Shown: piece by piece, positions 53,983-63,211 of the stretch
How positions within the stretch are numbered: position 1 is the first letter of the stretch
Layout of the letters: each line of letters starts with the position of its first letter
NCBI RefSeq assembly: GCF_900291985.1
Contig: NZ_LT985980.1
Coordinates: forward strand, 3,990,001-4,054,000
Direction: 5' to 3'
Length of the DNA: 64,000 bases
Origin: Lysinibacillus timonensis
GTDB taxonomy: Bacteria; Bacillota; Bacilli; Bacillales_A; Planococcaceae
Position numbers and translations under genes: made by a program
Notes under the pieces: generated by a model
Databases searched by the model: none
What the model was told of the DNA's origin: nothing
What the model saw: only the letters and a program-made list of their open reading frames with translations

Positions 53983-55536
53983 GTGAAAATATCACGGTAT
54001 ATAAAGGTAAAAGATCGTTTAATTCTATTAATGATCGTATGTATTATTTCAAATATCATTTTGGCTATTTTTAGTATTGATTATTTACGTAAAATGGAAA
54101 ACAATTCTGTGTTAATGTACGAGCAACGATTACTTGCTATGAATGCATTTGCAGATTTTGAATTAGCAATTGATCAAGGGGATTATAACAGAGCTACTGA
54201 ACTATATGACTCACTTTCAATCTATCAATTCGATGCCAAGATGGAATATTACATAGTTGAACTAGGTAAACATTTAGAGCTTCAAAATGTAGTTGAATTG
54301 TTATCAATTACTGAGGAAGCTCAATCTTACATAATTGAACGCGCGGCAAATCAAATTGTGGCGTATAAAGGAGACATATCCTTTGGTTATTTCTTATTAA
54401 TTACAGTATCAATTATAATGATTGCTATCGTTGTTTATTTCAGTGTTGCTGGAACAAGAGCGGTTAACACCCCAACAAGAGAATTAAAGAAACTCTTGAA
54501 ACTGGCAGGGCAGGGGGATTTTACTAAAGTTGCTACTTATGACTCGAAAGATGAACTAGGCGAAGTAATGCGTAGTTACAATCGAATGTCATCTGAGGTA
54601 AAAGAACTGCTAAAAACGGTCCAAAACAGCGCAAAATCTGTAGATGAATCCAATACACGTCTACAAAGTGCATCAGAAAAAACAACGGAAGCAGCGATTC
54701 TCATTTCAAATGATGCAAAAGATTTAACAAGATCAACAGAACGATCTGCAGAGCAGCTAATGATGAACACTTCAGCTATTCAGGAAATCTTTACAGGAAT
54801 TGAATATATAGCGGAGAAGATTCAGTTTATTGAAAGTAGTATTAGAGAAACTGAAGATGAAGCAAACGAAGGTGTAAAATTTGTTTTTGATAATAAGGAA
54901 AAAATGAAGGAAATTGAGATTGCTGTAAAACAAACAAATGATAAAATGTTAGTTTTAGCTAGTCATACAAAGGAAATTGGGCAAGTTATTCAAATTATTA
55001 ACTCCATCGCCAAACAAACAAGTTTACTTGCATTAAACGCGGCCATTGAAGCGGCACGAGCAGGAGAGTATGGAAGAGGCTTTAGCGTAGTTGCCGATGA
55101 AGTTCGAAAATTAGCAGACCAATCAGTACAATCGACGAAAGTTATTGAAGGCATCGTAGAACAAATTCAAAAGGATTCCAATGAATCGATTTATTTTATG
55201 GGCAATGCAATTGAATCAGTTCAAGTGGGTTATGCAACGACTCTACAAAGTGCTTCTAAATTCGAACATATCGTATCAGGTGTGAATGAGATTGCGCCAG
55301 AAATCGAAGAAGTATCAGCAACAATCTATCAAATCAAACAAAATACTAAAGAAGTGGCAGAACACTCAACCGAATTAAGTAACTTATTCGACCATAACAC
55401 AGAAAGTATAAAACAAGTTTCAAGCTCAACAGTTGAGCAGCTAGACGCCACTCGTGATATGCACGAAGAAATCCAAAAAATTACTAGGAACATCCGCGCC
55501 CTATCGCACGCAATTCGAAGATTTACTGTGAACTGA
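53983..55536 (+). CDS. Methyl-accepting chemotaxis protein with small sensor domain
   Basis: A 517-aa chemoreceptor. TM1 (about 12-34) and TM2 (about 135-158) enclose an extracellular domain of about 100 residues of four-helix-bundle type ([20 protein letters not shown]). HAMP follows, then the signalling coiled coil with the tip [20 protein letters not shown] near residue 340. GTG at 53983 has GAGAGAGGAC 9 nt upstream. The ligand is unknown. It stands alone with no chemotaxis operon in view, as is common for receptors. It differs clearly in its sensor from the dCache receptor at 16.3-18.3 kb. Confidence 0.9.
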   Translation: MKISRYIKVKDRLILLMIVCIISNIILAIFSIDYLRKMENNSVLMYEQRLLAMNAFADFELAIDQGDYNRATELYDSLSIYQFDAKMEYYIVELGKHLELQNVVELLSITEEAQSYIIERAANQIVAYKGDISFGYFLLITVSIIMIAIVVYFSVAGTRAVNTPTRELKKLLKLAGQGDFTKVATYDSKDELGEVMRSYNRMSSEVKELLKTVQNSAKSVDESNTRLQSASEKTTEAAILISNDAKDLTRSTERSAEQLMMNTSAIQEIFTGIEYIAEKIQFIESSIRETEDEANEGVKFVFDNKEKMKEIEIAVKQTNDKMLVLASHTKEIGQVIQIINSIAKQTSLLALNAAIEAARAGEYGRGFSVVADEVRKLADQSVQSTKVIEGIVEQIQKDSNESIYFMGNAIESVQVGYATTLQSASKFEHIVSGVNEIAPEIEEVSATIYQIKQNTKEVAEHSTELSNLFDHNTESIKQVSSSTVEQLDATRDMHEEIQKITRNIRALSHAIRRFTVN

Positions 55537-56112
55537 GGCTTGGGTGAGCGAGTGCACGGCAAGCAAATCGTTAGAGAGTTAAAGTTTAGTAGTGGAGAGG
55601 GTTGTAGCGTTTTTAATAGAATAAATTTAAATTGAAAGTGAGCTCTCGCATAATATAAATTAACTCGTGCTAGAATCTTACAATAAATGGTTTCAATGAG
55701 GGCTACAGTAATTTGTAGTCTTCTTTTATTTTTATGTATAGCATTTGTACTGAAATGGTTTTGAAATTTATTAAGAGTCTACTTTATGTCAAAATAATAT
55801 TGGTTATAGAAAGAGGTAGCCCGTTAGTTATGGTCAGTCAGAAATAGACAGTACAAAGTAAAGAGAGAGCCCAAGTCTATAATAAGAGTTGAATTAAAAG
55901 CTATTTTTAACAGAGTGAAAAACTGCAAGATTATCAAAAATACTATAAAGTTTAATTGAACGCACTGAAATTGGTAAAAGAAACTGATACTATATTAAGT
56001 TTAGCGGAATAAATGAAAGAATAGACGGAATTCAAATCTTTGACTGCTTCGCAATGCTACGTTCTATTCTAACTTATATAATAATGAAAACATAAAAAGA
56101 AGGTAATTTAGA
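55537..56112. other. Long gap without a gene
   Basis: AT-rich sequence with no convincing frame. One hairpin (GAGGGCTACA/TGTAGTCTTC, near 55696-55731, then TTTTATTTTT) looks like a terminator, but it is 160 bp past the chemoreceptor stop. Confidence 0.5.
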
Positions 56113-56478
56113 ATGGATAACATAATTGAATACGAGAAATTTAAAAGATTGAAATTAAAACAACAAGCTGAAAAGTTATTTAGCAAAGCGGATAGTCTTA
56201 GTGATCCTGAAAAAATAAGGAAATTAATTGAGCAAGTTGAACTTACGCCACATGATCATAAAATGTTCCTTGCGTACTTAACTTTTTTGGATAGGGAACA
56301 TCTGACACCTGCCTCCATATTTAAGGATTTATGTGACCTTCCAAGAATTCGTTTTGAAGCAAAGTATACGAGAGCGCATTGGGAATCAGCTGTTTATATG
56401 TGTTGGACATGGTTAACCATTATTAAACAGGAAAACCCAGAACAGTATGAGCAATTTTTATCGCAAGTATTGTCATAA
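56113..56478 (+). CDS. Unrecognised 121-aa soluble protein
   Basis: I do not recognise this protein. It is probably all-helical and cytoplasmic, with a basic N-terminal helix (YEKFKRLKLKQQAEKLFSK) and a conserved-looking centre (KMFLAYLTFLDREHLTPASI) ending in HWESAVYMCWTW. AAGAAGGTAATTTAG lies before ATG. It stands alone between two gaps. No coil, signal or metal motif is evident. Confidence 0.55.
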   Translation: MDNIIEYEKFKRLKLKQQAEKLFSKADSLSDPEKIRKLIEQVELTPHDHKMFLAYLTFLDREHLTPASIFKDLCDLPRIRFEAKYTRAHWESAVYMCWTWLTIIKQENPEQYEQFLSQVLS

Positions 56479-56951
56479 TATTTTAGACAATTAGAAACGA
56501 TTTTGTAATCTTAATGAAGTGTGTCTTACACAAGACGGAACTTCTAGTAAATTACCATTACTATGTCGAAGCCTAACTCACATTAACTATACATACGGAC
56601 GTTAACTAATTTCCTAAACTTTCCACTTGCAACAATTTTTGATTGGCCGAGTGCTAAACCGCAATTCAGTGCAGTGAATATAATGCGAATCCCTTTAAAG
56701 GAAAACGAAACGTTAACAAATACCGATACTTCATTTTCATATTCTTTTATATCTCAAAAGTAAATTATGGCAATTCGGTCTCATTTCAAGTTATCATATT
56801 GTTCTTTTAGCCTATTTTTCGTTATAATATGACAATGGGATTCGAATGTATGAAGCGTATATTGCATTAGTTAAAAGTGCATAGACGTTCATTCGCAAGT
56901 GTAATTTTTTGCAAATGTACGAAACCAACCTGAAAGGAGTACAATAGGTCG
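56479..56951. other. Gap upstream of miaB
   Basis: No gene or known element is recognised in this 470-bp stretch; it probably includes the miaB promoter. Confidence 0.4.
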
Positions 56952-58499
56952 ATGAATGAAGAACAACGACTAGCAAGCGGGCAGGTAAATCAACCAAAAC
57001 CTTCAGATACAAAAGTTGAAAAAGATTATAGTAAATATTTCGAGCGCGTTATTACGGCGCCTTCATTGAAAGATGCGAAAAAGCGTGGGAAAGAAGAAGT
57101 AAAATACCATAAAGATTTTAAGATTCCTGAAGAATTCAAAGGTATGGGTGAAGGGCGTAAGTTTTTCATTCGTACATATGGATGCCAAATGAACGAGCAT
57201 GATTCGGAAGTTATGGCCGGTATTTTTATGGAGCTTGGTTATGATCCAACTGACAATATTGAAGAAGCTGATGCGGTATTATTAAATACTTGTGCTATTC
57301 GCGAAAACGCTGAGAACAAAGTGTTTGGTGAACTAGGATACTTAATGAAATATAAACGTCAAAATCCTGATATGTTAATTGGTGTTTGTGGTTGTATGTC
57401 TCAAGAAGAATCCGTAGTGAATAAAATCTTAACGACATACCAACATGTTGACATGGTATTTGGTACTCACAATATACACCGATTACCTCATATCTTAAAA
57501 GAAGCTTATATGTCAAAAGAAATGGTTATTGAAGTATGGTCAAAAGAAGGCGATGTACTTGAAAACCTTCCTAAAAGACGAAACGGTGCCATTAAAGCTT
57601 GGGTAAACATTATGTACGGTTGCGATAAATTTTGTACATACTGTATCGTTCCTTACACTCGTGGGAAAGAACGTAGCCGCCGACCAGAGGAAATTATTCA
57701 AGAAGTACGTGAGCTAGCGGCACAGGGCTATCAAGAAATTATGCTATTAGGTCAAAATGTAAATGCTTACGGAAAAGATTTTACTGATATCAACTACCGT
57801 CTTGGAGATCTTATGGATGAATTGCGCAAAATCGATATTCCACGCATTCGTTTTACTACAAGTCATCCACGTGATTTTGATGATCATTTAATCGAAGTGT
57901 TAGCAAAAGGCGGCAATTTAGTGGAACATATACATTTGCCAGTACAATCTGGATCAAATGACGTATTAAAAATTATGGCTCGTAAATACACTCGTGAGCA
58001 TTTCTTAGATCTAGTTCGTAAAATTAAAGAAGCGATTCCCAATGTTGCATTAACAACAGACATTATCGTTGGTTATCCAAATGAAACTGAGGAACAATTC
58101 CAAGAGACAATCGATTTATATCGTGAAGTAGGCTTTGAATCAGCATTCACTTATATTTACTCACCACGTGAAGGAACACCAGCTGCGAAAATGGTAGACA
58201 ATGTTCCGCAAGAAGTGAAAAAAGAACGACTTCAACGTTTAAATACAGTAGTGGAAGAATTCTCAGCTGAGGCATTGAAAAAATATGAGGACGCAGAAGT
58301 TGAAGTTTTAGTTGAAGGTACAAGTAAAAAACGTGATGACATGCTAGCTGGTTATACACGTCGCAATAAATTAGTAAACTTTGCAGGCGAGAAAGAATTA
58401 ATTGGGCATATTGTAAAAGTGAAAATTACAGATGCAAAAGCGTATTCGTTACGTGGGGAATTTGTAGAGGTAGTAAAACGACAAGAGGTGGAAGTATAA
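56952..58499 (+). CDS. miaB: tRNA-2-methylthio-N6-dimethylallyladenosine synthase MiaB
   Basis: A 515-aa radical-SAM methylthiotransferase that modifies adenosine 37 of tRNAs. The N-terminal MTTase domain has three cysteines ([27 protein letters not shown]) for the auxiliary cluster. The radical-SAM CxxxCxxC is [16 protein letters not shown] near residue 223, and a TRAM domain closes the protein (about 445-508). AAAGGAGTACAATAGGTCG precedes ATG 56952. Its stop overlaps the ricA start (TAATG). It is conserved next to ricA in Bacillales. Confidence 0.97.
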   Translation: MNEEQRLASGQVNQPKPSDTKVEKDYSKYFERVITAPSLKDAKKRGKEEVKYHKDFKIPEEFKGMGEGRKFFIRTYGCQMNEHDSEVMAGIFMELGYDPTDNIEEADAVLLNTCAIRENAENKVFGELGYLMKYKRQNPDMLIGVCGCMSQEESVVNKILTTYQHVDMVFGTHNIHRLPHILKEAYMSKEMVIEVWSKEGDVLENLPKRRNGAIKAWVNIMYGCDKFCTYCIVPYTRGKERSRRPEEIIQEVRELAAQGYQEIMLLGQNVNAYGKDFTDINYRLGDLMDELRKIDIPRIRFTTSHPRDFDDHLIEVLAKGGNLVEHIHLPVQSGSNDVLKIMARKYTREHFLDLVRKIKEAIPNVALTTDIIVGYPNETEEQFQETIDLYREVGFESAFTYIYSPREGTPAAKMVDNVPQEVKKERLQRLNTVVEEFSAEALKKYEDAEVEVLVEGTSKKRDDMLAGYTRRNKLVNFAGEKELIGHIVKVKITDAKAYSLRGEFVEVVKRQEVEV

Positions 58500-58936
58500 T
58501 GACAACAAAGCTATACACGAAAGATGAAATCGTTGAAAAAGCAAAAGAAATCGCACATATGATTGCTAATACAGAACAGGTTGACTTTTTCAAAAAAGCG
58601 GAATCACAAATTAATGAGAACCAATATGTACGTGAAAAAATTGCGAGTCTTAAAACACTGCAAAAACAAGCTGTCAATTTTCAACATCTTGGAAAAGAAA
58701 GAGCATTAAAATTAATCGATGAAAAAATTGAAAAAATCGAGCAAGAAATTGATGAATTACCAATTGTACAAGAGTTTAAACAATCACAAGCTGAAGTGAA
58801 TAACTTATTACAATTAGTTTCAAATGCGATTGCTAACAACGTTACAAATGAAATAATTACATCAACAGGTGGAGACCTTTTAAAAGGTGAAACTGGTTCA
58901 AAAGTGCAAAACAGCAAACCAGGAAGCTGTTCTTAA
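58499..58936 (+). CDS. ricA: RicA (YmcA), RicAFT complex subunit
   Basis: A 145-aa all-helical protein of the YlbF/YmcA family. In B. subtilis RicA joins RicF (YlbF) and RicT (YaaT) in a Fe-S complex that speeds RNase Y maturation of mRNAs and is needed for biofilm, competence and sporulation. YVREKIASLKTLQKQAVNFQ and LKLIDEKIEKIEQEIDELPI form its central helices. A C-terminal Cys (KPGSCS) may take part in cluster binding. It overlaps the miaB stop. It is followed by a perfect-stem terminator. Confidence 0.93.
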   Translation: MTTKLYTKDEIVEKAKEIAHMIANTEQVDFFKKAESQINENQYVREKIASLKTLQKQAVNFQHLGKERALKLIDEKIEKIEQEIDELPIVQEFKQSQAEVNNLLQLVSNAIANNVTNEIITSTGGDLLKGETGSKVQNSKPGSCS

Positions 58937-58988
58937 TCTATTAGACTAAAGTGCCGGACATTGCTTAACTGAATAACCAACTTTATTA

Positions 58989-59028
58989 AACTGAACTAAT
59001 TGCTTATGGTTAGTTCAGTTTTTAATTT
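58989..59028 (+). terminator. miaB-ricA terminator
   Basis: AACTGAACTAA and TTAGTTCAGTT form a perfect 11-bp stem around a 10-nt loop, followed by TTTAATTTT. Confidence 0.9.
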
Positions 59029-59091
59029 TCATTGTAACTTTATTATGTAAACTACGACTAATACTAATAATGATAAAGGGGGTATTTTGTG

Positions 59092-59409
59092 ATGAAAAGA
59101 ATTTTTCATTTATTACTTCTTATTTTGTTGGTTGTTGTGCTAGCTGCTTGTAGTTCTAGCGAAACTAATCAAGGAGCTGCCTCTTCAACTTTTACAGGTA
59201 CGATAGAGGAGATTGTTGAACATAGTGCACTTGTCAGTATTGATGAAGGGGATATTCTCAGATCAGGTTCTAGTGTATATGTCAATCTGTCCGTAAATAA
59301 CACAGAGGCATTTCAAGTAGGAGACCATATAAAAGTTACCTATGATGGACAAGTTCGAGAAAGTTCTCCACTTGGTATTACGACGCTGTCTGTAGAGCTA
59401 GTTGAATAA
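59092..59409 (+). CDS. Small lipoprotein (DUF3221-like)
   Basis: A 105-aa lipoprotein. The N-terminal hydrophobic segment ends in the lipobox LAACSSS near residue 20, so it should be lipid-anchored outside the membrane. The mature part (ASSTFTGTIEEIVEHSALVS, then FQVGDHIKVTYDGQVRESSP) is an OB-like beta-barrel as in DUF3221 lipoproteins. AAAGGGGG lies 8 nt before ATG 59092; a GTG three bases earlier is possible. The role is unknown. Confidence 0.8.
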   Translation: MKRIFHLLLLILLVVVLAACSSSETNQGAASSTFTGTIEEIVEHSALVSIDEGDILRSGSSVYVNLSVNNTEAFQVGDHIKVTYDGQVRESSPLGITTLSVELVE

Positions 59410-59489
59410 TTCGCACAATGGTTTTAGAGGGATAAACGCCTTTTTTATTGAATACTTATAAGTTAGAAGAATAGAAAGGGGAATTTACC

Positions 59490-59909
59490 GTGTTCCTGCT
59501 TGATTTAAGCAATGCCATTTGGCTTTTTGTTGTCATATTTATGTTGCATGATTTTGAAGAAATCATTACGGTTGAAAATTGGGCTAAGCGTACAGAAAAC
59601 ATTGTACGGGAGAAGAACAGCAGGATTGGGAGATTCATTTGGAATTTCTGGAATGTCAATTCACACTCCTTTGCGAAAAGAGATGTTTTTATCTTTTTAA
59701 TCGCATCAATTATTACCTTAATTAAAGTGCAATTCCTTGATAGTGCATGGGTATCCGTGTTTTATCTTGCATTTTTGTTTTTTGTGTTAATACATAATGT
59801 TGCGCATGTTTTACAATCAGTCTACTTAAAAGTTTATACGCCAGGTTTATATACAGCAATTCTTTTAGTTACGCCTTATGTGATTTATTTAATTAGTCGA
59901 CTTATATAA
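59490..59909 (+). CDS. HXXEE-domain membrane protein
   Basis: A 139-aa membrane protein with four hydrophobic segments. The defining HDFEE motif lies near residue 20 in the first helix, and N/H residues occur in later helices (WNVNSHSF, LIHNVAHVLQS). These conserved polar residues in the membrane suggest an enzymatic or metal-binding site, but no function is known for the family. GTG at 59490 follows AAGGGGAATTTACC. It stands alone. Confidence 0.8.
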   Translation: MFLLDLSNAIWLFVVIFMLHDFEEIITVENWAKRTENIVREKNSRIGRFIWNFWNVNSHSFAKRDVFIFLIASIITLIKVQFLDSAWVSVFYLAFLFFVLIHNVAHVLQSVYLKVYTPGLYTAILLVTPYVIYLISRLI

Positions 59910-60061
59910 AAACTGATTTAGGGTGAATGGTTTGTTTAAGCTGTTGGATTTGGCCAAAGATAATGAATGCTTTTTAAGTATCGAGTTTGAATAACTAGGA
60001 AGAATATTAATGAAAGTTAGTGATGATCGTGAAATTATCTGTCCCGAGGTGAATTATGTAA

Positions 60062-60697
60062 ATGGATTTAAAGGAGCAGTTATTTAAGGCTTTCATTATT
60101 GGCATAGTATGCCTTCTGGGATTCGGTACCATGGCCCTTGTTGTAAGTAGAGATCAAATCGTTTCTTTCGATTTAGCTGTCATCTCATATGTTCAAAGGT
60201 TAGAGGCACCGATATTAACTGCTATTATGAAATTTTTTACTACAATCGGGTCATTTAAATGGATTCTCGTAATTGCTATTGTTGTGATTATTTTTCTATA
60301 TTTTGTACTAAAACATCGATCAGAGCTTTTTTTATTTACAATAGTCATTGCAGCAACCCCAATCATCAATGGGATCATAAAGGGATTTTTTGAAAGAGCA
60401 CGTCCAGATTTACATCGACTTATTGAAATTGGGGGATACAGTTTTCCGAGTGGTCATGCAATGAACGCAATGGCAGTTTATGGGATTCTTACCTTCTTAT
60501 TTTGGCGCCATATTCCAAGTCGGTTAGGGCGTTCGGTTTTAATTTTTATAAGCAGCGTGTTCATCTTAATGATTGGGATAAGTCGAATCTATCTTGGTGT
60601 GCATTATCCAAGCGATATCATCGGTGGTTATTTGGCAAGTGGTTTCTGGTTAGCCGTTTCGATTTTGGTTTATCAGAAATATAGAGAAAAGAGGTAA
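60062..60697 (+). CDS. PAP2-family membrane phosphatase
   Basis: A 211-aa membrane phosphatase with about six helices. The three PAP2 motifs are intact: KGFFERARP near residue 105, YSFPSGHAMNAMAVYG near 126 and SRIYLGVHYPSDIIGGYLAS near 178. It may dephosphorylate phosphatidate, diacylglycerol-pyrophosphate or undecaprenyl-pyrophosphate. AGGTGAATTATGTAA precedes ATG 60062. Array E begins 200 bp downstream. Confidence 0.92.
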   Translation: MDLKEQLFKAFIIGIVCLLGFGTMALVVSRDQIVSFDLAVISYVQRLEAPILTAIMKFFTTIGSFKWILVIAIVVIIFLYFVLKHRSELFLFTIVIAATPIINGIIKGFFERARPDLHRLIEIGGYSFPSGHAMNAMAVYGILTFLFWRHIPSRLGRSVLIFISSVFILMIGISRIYLGVHYPSDIIGGYLASGFWLAVSILVYQKYREKR

Positions 60698-60907
60698 GGA
60701 AGAAAGAGAGCTTAAAATATCATTATATGGGTGTACTTTAGCTAAAAGAAGAATCATGTACCGATAATCTTAAAATTTGGTCATTTATGCAATTAAAGCA
60801 GAATAACCTCCACAGGAACTGTCTTTGAGTGGGTCTGAAGGATTAATAATATAGCAAAACATCCAGGAGAAGTAGATTTATGGGTAAAACAGATGAATGT
60901 TAACTAG

Positions 60908-61620
60908 TGAATTGTAAGCGAGCAGCGGTCTCGTCTCAAGGACGGGGTTTGAAAAAATAACAGTAAACTGACTACGGGAAGTGATCTCAAGGATGATGCT
61001 GGCTGAAAACAACAGCGAATTGTCCTCGAGCAGCGGTCTCAAGGACAAAGCCGGCAGAAAAAGCCAGTGAACTGTCCTCGAGCAGCGGTCTCAAGGACAA
61101 AAGTGGAAGAAAGTAACAGCGAATTGTCCTCGAGCAGCGGTCTCAAGGACAAAGCCGGCAAAAAAAGCCAGTGAACTGTCCTTGAGAAGCGATTTCAAGG
61201 ACAAAGCCGGCAGAAAAAGCCAGCGAATTGTCCTCGAGCAGCGGTCTCAAGGACAAAGCCGGCAAAAAAAGCCAGTGAACTGTCCTAGAGCAGCGATCTC
61301 AAGGACAAAACGGATGAAAAAAAGCAGTGAACTGTCCTCGAGCAGCGGTCTCAAGGACAAAGCCGGCAAAAAAAGCCAGTGAACTGTCCTCGAGCAGCGA
61401 TCTCAAGGACAAAACGGATGAAAAAAAGCAGTGAACTGTCCTCGAGCAACGGTCTCAAGGACAAAGCCGGCAGAAAAAGCCAGCGAACTGTCCTTGAGAA
61501 GCGGTCTCAAGGACAAAACGGATGAAAAAAAGCAGTGAACTGTCCTTGAGAAGCGATTTCAAGGACAAAGCCGGCAGAAAAAGCCAGCGAATTGTCCTCG
61601 AGCAGTGATCTCTCAGGACA
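60908..61620 (+). repeat. 52-bp tandem array E (12 canonical, 2 degenerate units)
   Basis: Each canonical unit has arms GTCCTCGAG and CTCAAGGAC around CAGCGGT, then a 27-bp linker AAAGCCGGCAAAAAAAGCCA plus GTGAACT. Canonical cores start at 61022 and run every 52 bp to 61594. Two distorted units precede them, one of which carries an internal duplication (CTCGTCTC near 60931). Linkers fall into two types (AAAGCCGGCARAAAAAGCCA and AAAACGGATGAAAAAAAGCA). The arms are those of array A in reverse complement. The flanking pseudogene region suggests a permissive site. Confidence 0.96.
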
Positions 61621-61786
61621 AAACAAAGCTAATAAATTGTTAAATCCCCATAAGATTGAAAAACCAGTTAATTCTGGAAATATAAATGATATTTTAGATT
61701 TTATTAGATTTTTTTATTCCTTTATAGCAAGCCTGATTATTCATAATTTCATCACTTATGGCGTCTTCAGCAACATCCCCCATTGA

Positions 61787-62165
61787 TTAGTGTTTCTCAC
61801 TATAAATTTCATCAAACCTAAGACAATGCTCTTTTCTTGATACTGTTTCTAACGCACCTTGATCCATTCCATCAATAACTTGTGGCTTTTCATTAAGCTG
61901 TTGTTCATCACGAATACTATTTAGCAATTCCTCCTCATTTTTAACCAAGATAAGAACCCAACTCACATTCAATGCATATAAATATGTAGTATTGTTTGAG
62001 TCGAATTGTGGAAGTGTAGTCAAATCCAATTATACAAATATCGCCTGATTGTAGAATTTGTAGAGCATTCTCAAAAAAATTGTTTTGATACTCGGTCCAT
62101 GCCGTGAATCCAAACTTTTCGACGTCATGTAGAACTATGAGAGGATAAAGTCGGAATAACGAAAA
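61787..62165 (-). pseudogene. Frameshifted remnant of an unknown gene
   Basis: The minus-strand 80-codon frame (DLTTLPQFDSNNTTYLYALN to FDEIYSEKH) is joined upstream, in another frame, to EKFGFTAWTEYQNNFFENAL and LQSGDICIIG. The two read as one protein only across a frameshift near 62030. No start site with a binding site is visible. I do not recognise the family. Confidence 0.4.
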
Positions 62166-62275
62166 CTAACATTCTTATCTTAAGCAAAATTCGACGTACC
62201 CGCAGAAATGAACGAGATACAATTATTTTTGTAAATGACAGAATCCGACTTGTTTGAAAATTTAAATCTACATTT

Positions 62276-62304
62276 CACCAATTAGGCACTTGTCGCATAC
62301 TATA
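62276..62304 (+). promoter_or_regulatory. Candidate mother-cell (SigK/SigE-type) promoter of cotE
   Basis: CACC, 16 nt, CATACTATA, which fits the SigK pattern AC-N16-CATANNNTA and partly SigE. It ends 30 bp before the cotE start. In B. subtilis cotE has SigE and SigK promoters. Confidence 0.5.
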
Positions 62305-62333
62305 GGTCGACTAGAGTAAAGGAGGAAATAACT

Positions 62334-62927
62334 TTGAAACGTTTGCGTCAAATTGTGACAAAAGCGGTTGTTGCAAAAGGGAAAAAGAGAATTGAATCTA
62401 GTGAAGTATTACGTCCTTCAAATACACCTACAAGTATTTTAGGATGCTGGGTTATTAACCATCACTACCATGCAAAGAAACATGGTAAATTTGTAGAGAT
62501 TACAGGTAAATTCGATGTAAACGTATGGTATGCATATAATAACCATACAAAAACTGCGGTTTATACAGAAACAATCAATTATAAAGATAGAGTAAAATTA
62601 CACTACCGTGATGAAGAAGTTATTGATTCAGATGATGTAAAGGTTCGTGTAGTACAACAACCGAACTGTATCGAAGCAATCATTACACAAAACGGAGACT
62701 GCTTCAATATTGTGATTGAACGTGAATACTTAGTTGAAGTAATCGGAGAAACGAAAGTAGTTGTATCAGTTCACCCTATCGAATTTGAAGAAGAATGGAA
62801 GATTGAAGATGACGAATCTTCATCTAGCTCATCTAGCTCATCAAGCTCATCAAGCTCTTCAAGTTCATCAAGTTCATCAAGTTCATCATCTTCATCAAGT
62901 GACGAATCGTCATCATTTCGTAAATAA
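62334..62927 (+). CDS. cotE: Spore coat morphogenetic protein CotE with poly-Ser tail
   Basis: A 197-aa homologue of CotE, which assembles the outer spore coat in the mother cell. ITKAVVAKGKKRIESSEVLR, ILGCWVINHHYHAKKHGKFV and the YAYNNHTKTAVYTETINYKD segment align closely with CotE. The C terminus normally acidic in the family is replaced by a tract of about 25 serines (residues 162-187) framed by Asp/Glu. TTG at 62334 follows AAAGGAGGAAATAACT. It is preceded by a SigK-like promoter, followed by a terminator, and located before mutS as in all Bacillales. Confidence 0.95.
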   Translation: MKRLRQIVTKAVVAKGKKRIESSEVLRPSNTPTSILGCWVINHHYHAKKHGKFVEITGKFDVNVWYAYNNHTKTAVYTETINYKDRVKLHYRDEEVIDSDDVKVRVVQQPNCIEAIITQNGDCFNIVIEREYLVEVIGETKVVVSVHPIEFEEEWKIEDDESSSSSSSSSSSSSSSSSSSSSSSSSSSSDESSSFRK

Positions 62928-62933
62928 ATTTTG

Positions 62934-62978
62934 AGAGCGCTGGTCTACGAATTAGTAGATTATAAGCGCTCTTTTTTC
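62934..62978 (+). terminator. cotE terminator
   Basis: AGAGCGCT pairs with AGCGCTCT, with inner GTCTAC/GTAGAT pairing, followed by six T. Confidence 0.85.
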
Positions 62979-63211
62979 TACTTTTGTTATAATAAAGTAT
63001 AAAATTTTTTATGATAGGTATCTTATGCCCGAAAGAGATTATCATTACAATTTAGATGCAGTAGTAAAATATTTCTATTCGCAAATTAATTGAGCATAGT
63101 ACTGACACAATGTGTTTGGTAATTTATAATAAGACTTTTACATACATGAGACAATTTCAATATAAACAATGGGTATAAAATAAGATCGTATAGTAAGAGA
63201 GGGAATAAAGC

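Noticed and set aside
63026-63094. 22-codon frame upstream of mutS
   Set aside because: It has no ribosome binding site and no terminator.
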